From: Patiria pectinifera
Taxonomy: Eukaryota > Echinodermata > Asteroidea > Valvatida > Asterinidae
Direction: 5' to 3'
Assembly: GCA_029964075.1 (NCBI GenBank)
Contig: CM057130.1
Location: 2,604,001 to 2,668,000 of the forward strand
DNA: 64,000 nt
The translations under genes and the position numbers were made by a program. Below, one piece after another: positions 57,319 through 64,000 of the stretch (the first letter of the stretch is position 1; each line of letters opens with the position of its first letter). The notes under the pieces were generated by a model. The model was given only the letters and a program-made list of their open reading frames with translations, ran no database searches and had not been told where the DNA came from.

Positions 57319-57632
57319 CAGTGGCGCACCCAAGGGGGGAGCCTCGGGGGCTTGAGCCCCCCCCCCCCAGAGGTTTAAAAAAAAAGTACTTTTTTTAGTC
57401 CCACGATTTGACATTGGTGATATGTTTGTGGCCTATTTTCGAGTAGTACGGTATAATAGGGGTGTTAGTGGCGCCACCAACGTCAAAAAAGTGCCCCCCC
57501 CCCCCAAGAAAAAAACCCCACTTTTTTACTGCTGCCAAAATTTTTGGCATAATTTATTGGAAAAGTTTTAACTTCTACAAAATTTGAATAAAAATTGTGA
57601 GCCCCCCAAGCCAAATCTTGGTTGCGCCACTG
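57319..57632. mobile_element. hAT-like MITE (CAGTGGCG family)
   Basis: Termini CAGTGGCGCACCCAAG and TTGGTTGCGCCACTG; a perfect 8-bp duplication AAACTAGT at 57,311-57,318 and 57,633-57,640. The A1 segment near 31,160 reads CTTGCGAATCTAGTTACC without the insert. The 314-bp body has C10-C11 runs. Confidence 0.85.
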
Positions 57633-58234
57633 AAACTAGTTACCCATTTTGAAAAGTTTAAAATACTCACTTTACTCGAACCGATTTGGCAGAAAGTTCA
57701 AAGGAATATGAACGGGTATATTTTTACAGCCTAACATTATAATCTAGAAAATCGCAGGAATGAAAGGATTTTGTACTGTTCGTAAATCTACTCCTAAAAT
57801 CTGGAATTAAAGAAAGTTGAAAAGTTACGAAAGACAGGCTAAGGACTTTACTCACGAGTCGGCCATATTGAATTGAAAGCGAGGTAAACTCGTCATTTTT
57901 GGAACTTGCAAATGAAAACAATAAATTAAAGTCTATTACAAATTAATATGCTCAGATGAATATTAATTTAACATTTGTGATTAAACTTATCCATACTGCT
58001 TTAAGCCCCATTTGAAGAAAAAAAATTAAAGTGATATTTAATGAACCAAGGAGATATTAAATCGAAATTCACTTTTGAGATAATAATTAATAAACACTCA
58101 CCTAAACGAACAAGACCGCTTGTTTATAAAATTGAGCTTATTTTACAGTCCGCCGCAGCATCACAAAAGGATTTCATTGTTCAAAAGTGACCAGGCAGAC
58201 AAAACTCGCGCGCGTCGCCAAAATGCACCAAATA

Positions 58235-58370
58235 AGCCTCTGTACTGATGACGTCACACTTTGTTTACGTGTGTGCTTTCCTATGGTGCTCACTGGACCG
58301 TGCCCCCCCCCCCCGGCTCCAAAGGAAAGTGCACGTGTAAACAAAATGTGACGTCATCAGTACAGAGGCT
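58235..58370. mobile_element. 136-bp hairpin element with TA target
   Basis: Arms AGCCTCTGTACTGATGACGT (continuing CACACTTTGTTTAC) and their mirror, around a C12 run, flanked by TA at 58,233 and 58,371. The A1 segment near 33,800 lacks it (GCACCAATTTATTTATTT). TA targets fit the Tc1/mariner group. Both arms contain TGACGTCA. Confidence 0.7.
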
Positions 58371-58949
58371 TATTGATTTAGTAAAAAAAAACAATCCAAG
58401 TAAATGCCAGAATTCACTTACAATTCTTCAAAGAAACAAAATTTTAAAATTCACAATACATGTATAATAAACGCCTTTTTAGCTCAATAAAAAGCTAAAA
58501 ACTACGAAAACTTGCACATTAACGACTCCCCTTAATTATGGTAACGCAACCTCGACTTAATAAATATTAATGACTGATGAGTTAATACAAGATAAATGAC
58601 ATTTCTCGATGACGTCGTCAGCTGTACAGACAGAAATAAACTCTGGTAATTTACCCAAAAGTGTCGTTCAACTCATGTTAGATCCACATTTACAATCATT
58701 ACCACAAAAAATCAAAGCTTGCATGACCAACTCACGTACTTCCGAGTTTATAACGAATTAAAGTTGAAAAGCGCAGTGAAACTCGTTTGCGTCACAGAAT
58801 ATATATAGGCCTAATCGTGTTTTGGATTATGTGGTTGGATAATATTATAATAATTGTTTATCATAACTTGCACTTGGAAATTTCTGTGTAATATCTGACT
58901 TTCAGGCCTATCAGAAAAGCAGAAAAAAAAGGAAACGTCTAAAACGATG
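58371..58949. other. spacer; end of segmental duplication
   Basis: The homology with A1 ends near 58,640 (after GTCGTCAGCTGTACAGACA). The remainder shows no gene. Confidence 0.4.
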
Positions 58950-60455
58950 GAATGGTTTCACTCAATTCGTCAGATTCACAATTCCATTCGGCAAACTCAT
59001 CATATTTTTGCTTTGAATTCCTCGTTCTTTTCTGCGAATTCCTTTTTCTAGCTAGTTCAGCACTCTACTCGGCAAATGTATCAATCCATGCGTCAATTCT
59101 ATCGGCTCATTCTGTAAATTCATAATTTCATTCTGCAAATACAGATTTCATCATTTTTTTCCCGCCGAATTCATCCTGATGAATTCGCCGAATAAATCGC
59201 CGAATTTAATATGGAATTCGCCGAATGAAATGGTGTACTCGCCGAAAAAACATGAGGATTTTGCGGAATGAAATGATGGAAATGGCAAAATTTGCAGAAA
59301 CTGGCGAATTTGCAGAACGGATTGATAAAAATTGCCAAATGAAATCATTATTTCGCCAAAAGGACTAATGAATTCGCCGACAGGAGTGATGAATTCCCCG
59401 AATAGAATGATGAATTCGCCGAATGGAATGAGTTGCCCGAATGTATTTGCCGAATTGAATGATTACTTTGCCGAATGGAATGATGAGTTTGCCGAATTGA
59501 ATGATGATTTTGCCGAATGGAATTATTAGTTTGCCGAATGGAATGATGAGTTTGCCGAATGGAATGATGAGTTTGCCGAATGGAATGATGAGTTTGCCGA
59601 ATGGAATGATGAGTTTGCCGAATTGAATGATGATTTTGCCGAATAGAATTATTAGTTTGCCGAATGGAATGATGAGTTTGCCGAATGGAATGATCAGTTT
59701 GCCGAATGGACTGATGAGTTTGCCGAATGGACTGATGATTTTGCCGAATGGAATTATTAGTTTGCTGAATGGAATGATGAGTTTGCCGAATGGAATGATG
59801 AGTTTGCCGAATGTAATTATTAGTTTGCCGAATGGAATGGTGAGCTTGCCGAATGGACAGATGAGTTTGCCGATAGGAATGATGTGTTTGCCGAATGGAA
59901 TTATTAGTTTGCCGAATGGAATGATGAGTTTGCCGATAGGAATGATGTGTTTGCCAAATGGAATTATTAGTTTGCCGAATCGAATGATGAGCTTGCCGAA
60001 TTGAATGATGAGTTTGCCGAATGGAATGATGAGTTTGCCGAATGGAATGATGAGTTTGCCGAATGGAATGATGAGTTTGCCGAATGGACTGATGAGTTTG
60101 CCGAATGGAATGATGAGTTTGCCGAATGGAATGATGAGTTTGCCGAATGGAATGATGAGTTTGCCGAATGGAATTATTAGTTTGCCGAATGAAATGATGA
60201 GTTTGCCTAATGAACTGATGAGTGTGCCGAATGGAATGATGAGTTTGCCGAATGGAATGATTTGTTTGCCGAATGGAATGATTAGTTTGCCGAATGGACA
60301 GATGAGTTTGCCGATAGGAATGATGTGTTTGCCAAATGGAATTATTAGTTTGCCGAATGGAATGATGAGTTTGCCGAATGGAATGAGTCTGACGAATGGA
60401 ATGAGTCTGACAGTGGAGTGATATGAACTATTGAAGGCAGCTTTGGCGTGCCATA
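58950..60455. mobile_element. foldback carrying a 21-bp satellite
   Basis: The left part has the unit inverted (ATTCCATTCGGCAAACTCAT near 58,980, preceded by TTCGTCAGATTC). From about 59,430 to 60,390 about 45 tandem units of 21 bp follow, containing TTTGCCGAATGGAATGATG. The right end has CTGACGAATGGAATGAGTC and GGCAGCTTTGGCGTGCCATA. The last word matches the right terminus of the 42,655-43,480 foldback. Because 21 is a multiple of 3, reading frames stay open on both strands (391 codons on the minus strand); these are by-products. Confidence 0.75.
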
Positions 60456-60711
60456 CTCCCCCTTGTCCGAATTTTTCAGTGGCCGGTTTGCTGCCGTGTC
60501 GGTTGTTTCGCTTGCTTATCGAATACAGGACTGATGTCATCAGTCCGCAAATTAGAAAATGTCTTCTCGCTTCGCTCCTTTCGCAGATCAGACGACGAGC
60601 GAGGACAAAGCTGCAGTGTGGATGTCTATTGTAATAAACGACTGTTCCATGTTACAAGAAGGTTATAGACACAACATTGCACCATGCATGTTGCCATTAT
60701 GAAACGCCTAC
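60456..60711. other. spacer
   Basis: No gene; GC is somewhat higher than around it. Confidence 0.35.
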
Positions 60712-61001
60712 GTTAAAGGTAGAGTATAGATCATTTGTCATGTGTGGATTTGTTTCGTTTGAAGCAACAAAAGTGCTCAAATCTAAAGACGGGTGCTTAA
60801 CAACTTGCAGCGGCGTAGCTAGGGGGGGGGGGGGATAGGATGAGAACCCTGGCTACGCCGCTGTTGAATTGGTGGAGCTTTAGCTCTGTGTATTCCGAGA
60901 AATCAATTTTGAGATCTCGATTTCAATTCAAAAGTTGCCGAGTCATATTTTGAATTGCGCCCTAAATCAGCGTCCGGAACAGGTTCTCATTCAGCAACAC
61001 A
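60712..61001. mobile_element. partial element, family 2 (TTAAAGGTA ends)
   Basis: Begins TTAAAGGTAGAGTATAGATC and follows 16,531-16,770 collinearly (GCAACAAAAGTGCTC, then TCAGCGTCCG). A small palindromic insert (CAGCGGCGTAGCTAGGG...CCCTGGCTACGCCGCTG, 60,808-60,863) interrupts it. The right half is missing or displaced by the next element. Confidence 0.55.
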
Positions 61002-61459
61002 GGGCGTTTTCGAATCCCTGTTCTTGACAACACTCGGGTTAACCCGACACGAGAACAGCGGTCTCGAAAGACACGAACAGACCCGAGAGGGCGTTCGCGA
61101 ATCGATTTTTTTACTCCCCGGTTGATGGAGGGTTCGGCGAGGTGCAGCTTGAACAAAATGGCGGACTGTGCAGATTCGTAAATTGTTTTGTGGTTTGTTT
61201 CTTTTTTGCTAATACCCTAATGATTGGAATAAAAATACCATTATAGTGCAGGTCTGCAATTTCATCCCCGCATGTCCGGTTTTGCAACAGGCCTATTCCA
61301 AATGAACGAGGACGACTAAGTACAAATTCAGACGATTGTCGGCCATTTTGCATTGCTTCATATCGATGCGACACGCACCCGCGCGTTCGTAACAACCAGC
61401 TCGAGAACACGTTCTCGTGTTACACGCGTGTTGTCAAGAACAGGGATTCGAAAACGCCC
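61002..61459. mobile_element. element with perfect 32-bp terminal inverted repeats
   Basis: GGGCGTTTTCGAATCCCTGT with TCTTGACAACAC is repeated exactly inverted at 61,428-61,459. The 458-bp body holds further symmetric words (ACACGAGAAC/GTTCTCGTGT) and no transposase. No target duplication recognised. The perfect ends imply recent activity. Confidence 0.7.
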
Positions 61460-62173
61460 GCGATGTCACGCATTGAACCGACGCGACATACGACGGTGTG
61501 ACGCGGCCGGCAACGGAAGGAGCGACGTTTACACACAACAAGATGGGAAGGACGACGTGACAGCAGAATGTGTACAAAAGCAATGAAGACGCGACGGAAC
61601 GACGCAACGGAGCCATCGTGCCGTCGCAGTGTGTCGTCAATAGTACACCATACCATACATCAGCCGCACACTGCAAAGCGATGACATTTGCAAAGTGGGC
61701 GACGTTTTGCAAGTCAGCTCTTGCTACCTTTTGAACGTTGGCGTGTGACTTATGAAAGTCGGCGGGCGACGAATGGAACACCAAGACTGCATCCGAGAAC
61801 ACCACTCCCAAAACTAAACTACTGCGTGTAATGTTAGACGAATTAAAACTTATTGTTGACTTAACTCCACAGCTTTGACCTTTTTTTGCGATAGAGGACT
61901 TTGTGCTTAAACAGGAATTTGCACGAGCTTCGTTCAAAAAAGAGGAGCATATTTGAGGGAACAAAAATCGATTCCTCGTGCGGGCAAAATGATTGTCACT
62001 GATGTTTCTTTGTAGATGTTGATAGAAGTTATGTGCGCAAACATAAAACATGTATATATACACGCCTACGAACTCCAGCAAGATACCGGCGGAAATCAAA
62101 TGGTGATAGAATTGAAACATTAAATGAAGAAAAATAACCAAATTATGAGGCGAGTCAGGCGACACTCAACAAA
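61460..62173 (-). other. spacer and conserved 3' flank of receptor 4
   Basis: 61,460-61,640 is rich in CGACG/GACGC words. From 61,785 the sequence matches the 3' flanks of copies 2 and 3 (GACTGCATCCGAGAACACCA, GCGATAGAGG) and from 62,040 that of copy 1. A 243-codon frame here is not kept between copies. Confidence 0.5.
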
Positions 62174-63118
62174 CTATTTGTTGTAATTTTTTATCCAATG
62201 CGTGGATTCGGTATTTTGCCGGTCTTCGTTACCATCAACCGTTTCCACAAGTTGTTCTGGTTTCTGAAGCAGACAGCGACAGAACAGCTCTTTGAAGCCC
62301 TGCCTGAAACCATCCAAACGCCACCAGTAGATTAGCGGGTTGATAGCTGGAGACAGACAATAAACACAAGCGGAAACCCAGTTGTAACTATTGAAGGTAT
62401 CGTCGGAGATTGTGCTCTGACCAGTTTCGATGAAATACTCAATTATCTGGCCGATGTTGTAAGGGATCCAACAAATGAATGATGTCACAAGAATGATGGA
62501 GAAAGTGACCAACAGGCGACGGGTCTGACGAACACGAGTAGCGGCCTGTTCCGAGTCATCAGGGATGGAGAGACCTGGGCTTGATGCAAGCGGGAGAACG
62601 TAGCTCTTGATCTTTCTGAAGACGAAGCGGTACAGCACAGCGGTCACGATCCACACAGCGAGTATTAACGGAGATCTAAACCACGCTGATAGTATCAAGC
62701 GAACCTCGTCAGTTGCCACCAAGACTACCGGCAAGTGAAGTGCGAGGGAGAAACACCAAAGGAGAAGGCAAACCACTACCAGGCGGCATCGCGTCACCAA
62801 CGCGTCATAGCGAGAGGGCGGCGTGATAGTCAGTGCCAGGTAGCGGTTCACAGCCACTGCTAAAATCGTCAGCACGGAAACGAAGAAACTCGACTGGAGA
62901 AGGGCAGAAAAGAATTGTGCCCTGTTTATGGAAAAGGCAATTAGCATCGCAGAAAACACCAGGTCGGCCAGGGCGAGATTGAAGACGAAGGCGAAGTACT
63001 TGATGCGGAGATGGCTGGTTTTGGCTAACACCACCATCACCAGCAGATTCTCCAACACAGCCAGGACTGAAATAACAGCAGCAGCATACTTCATTACGTT
63101 GATCAAGGTAGAACCCAT
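62174..63118 (-). CDS. class A GPCR, copy 4, subfamily A
   Basis: A 314-residue receptor very close to copy 1: NRY after TM3, the same LPLASSPGLSIPDDSEQAAT third loop, CWIPYNIG, NPLIY and FCRC. It differs in the N-terminus (MGSTLINVMKYAAAV), in TM5-loop residues (LYRFVFRKI) and in a longer tail (NTESTHWIKNYNK). It has no TM3 or loop-2 cysteine. Start at the ATG at 63,118, ten bases after the acceptor ATATCTGTGCAG. In this copy the upstream exon is open in frame from an ATG at 63,730 and would add a 47-residue leader plus RQST. Copy 1 has a stop and no ATG there, so I prefer the short form. Intact. Confidence 0.9.
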   Translation of the reverse strand: MGSTLINVMKYAAAVISVLAVLENLLVMVVLAKTSHLRIKYFAFVFNLALADLVFSAMLIAFSINRAQFFSALLQSSFFVSVLTILAVAVNRYLALTITPPSRYDALVTRCRLVVVCLLLWCFSLALHLPVVLVATDEVRLILSAWFRSPLILAVWIVTAVLYRFVFRKIKSYVLPLASSPGLSIPDDSEQAATRVRQTRRLLVTFSIILVTSFICWIPYNIGQIIEYFIETGQSTISDDTFNSYNWVSACVYCLSPAINPLIYWWRLDGFRQGFKELFCRCLLQKPEQLVETVDGNEDRQNTESTHWIKNYNK

Positions 63119-63128
63119 TGTCGATTGC

Positions 63129-63590
63129 CTGCACAGATATAACAACATGATCAATAACACCTAATTTAAGCGACCTTAACAATTGACGTGTGGTAAAATG
63201 GAACATGTCAACGTATGCTTGTGAAACGTTTTGGGTAATATTAAATTCTACCGTTGGTATTATAAAAATAACAATTATGATGTTTTTGGAACCATTCCCA
63301 AACCTATATACTAATGCCAATGTCTTTTTTCTGGACAAAGTTACATAAACCAAATCATATTTTGATTGGTTATTCCAGTGGTATCCATCAAAAATCTGAA
63401 TCTCATGACAAAATGATTACATGCAGGTGTGAGGCCTGTATATATAACCACCCTTAACCGTGTTGTGACAGTGTAGAAATGTCCCTTGTTAGCACCATTT
63501 CAGATGTCTTGTCACACACTGCTAGTTACAAAGCGTAGACCTAAACAATAAGTGAAATTCAAGTCAAAGTCGATGTTGCCAATTACGTAC
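63129..63590 (-). other. predicted 5' intron of receptor 4 (462 bp), unoccupied
   Basis: Acceptor CTGTGCAG|G and donor TGTAG|GTACGT. It is collinear with the copy 1 intron but lacks both transposons, including the empty target TACAAAG at 63,527-63,533. It serves as the reference for the ancestral state. Confidence 0.6.
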
Positions 63591-64000
63591 CTACATACAA
63601 TTTCGTCCACAGGGCAAATCCGAAAACAAACTTCGTCGAGATGATTTAGTCGAAAATGGGAAGAAACTAAAGCAGCGAGTCGATCGTCTCGCAACCAAAA
63701 CATCGACTCTGAAACCTTGTGGCTCAACATGAAAGGAGAGATATGAAATTATACGATTAATGTATTATTTATGTCATAAAACCGAAAGAAGAAACCTTAT
63801 GGCATATTGAATGCATAAAAATGCATAAATGTGTACAAATTAATAGAGAATTAAAGCGGAAGCGAAATTCCTCATGCAAATTACTCACGATACAAACATG
63901 CAGTTTACTCGTGCAATGCCGTTCAATGCCTTTCAATTCATTCAGTATACGCCATGAAAACCACACAGTTGGATCCGAGTTCGGATTTTGAGTTTGTCTT
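63591..64000 (-). promoter_or_regulatory. predicted first exon and promoter region of receptor 4
   Basis: Conserved with 38,747-39,110 up to the window edge (GGATCCGAGTTCGGATTTTG at both). An ATG at 63,730 opens a frame that would splice into the receptor in frame (see that gene). The unit runs out of the window. Confidence 0.42.

Larger units (their letters stand above)
56950..58640. repeat. segmental duplication, copy A2 (3' side of receptor 4)
   Basis: Homologous to 30,360-34,080 in the same order and orientation relative to a subfamily A receptor. It lacks the elements present in A1 and has its own (57,319-57,632; 58,235-58,370). Confidence 0.75.

Noticed and set aside
59365-60540. 391-codon minus-strand open frame
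   Set aside because: It is the 21-bp satellite read as (FGKLIIP)n. The opposite strand is equally open and the unit length is a multiple of three, so openness is expected without selection.
61434-62165. 243-codon minus-strand open frame after receptor 4
   Set aside because: The matching region after receptor 3 aligns only by switching frames, and the frame also crosses into a transposon. It is duplicated 3' flank, not a gene.

Overview
The window looks like nuclear DNA of a marine invertebrate deuterostome. An echinoderm or other ambulacrarian is my best guess; a cephalochordate is not excluded. The signs are spliced genes with GTAAGT/AG borders, a tandem family of rhodopsin-class receptors, TTAGGG-type repeats, tRNA-derived SINEs, many small inverted-repeat transposons and the palindrome GTACATGTAC scattered through unrelated spacers. 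The organism is an inference from sequence style, not from a database match.

Left part (about 0-30 kb): pieces of a spliced minus-strand gene that I cannot assign to a family. Three exons (12,268-12,936; 3,805-3,999; 1,270-1,394) join in phase into one reading frame. Further possible exons lie at 93-298, 17,035, 18,053, 23,988, 27,176 and 29,382. The introns are full of small repeats: a 22-bp-unit foldback, TTAA-flanked elements, a Harbinger-like MITE, SINEs, a near-perfect 125-bp hairpin and a foldback with a TTAGGG core.

Right part (about 30-64 kb): four intron-poor class A GPCR genes on the minus strand (35.8, 41.6, 53.5 and 62.2 kb). They form two subfamilies in the order A-B-B-A. All four share an upstream exon with a splice donor and an acceptor just before the ATG, so each probably has a 5' intron of 0.46 to 6.1 kb. 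The length differences are largely explained by transposons inside these introns; in copy 2 these include a broken LINE. Copies 1 and 4 also share several kb of 3'-side flank, so they come from a larger segmental duplication. That duplication provides empty sites for several transposon insertions inside the window itself.

The most striking structural theme is a set of foldback elements whose inverted arms are built of short tandem units (about 16, 21 or 22 bp). Two of them carry telomere-like TTAGGG cores. They resemble the TU foldback elements described from sea urchin, but the unit sequences look different.
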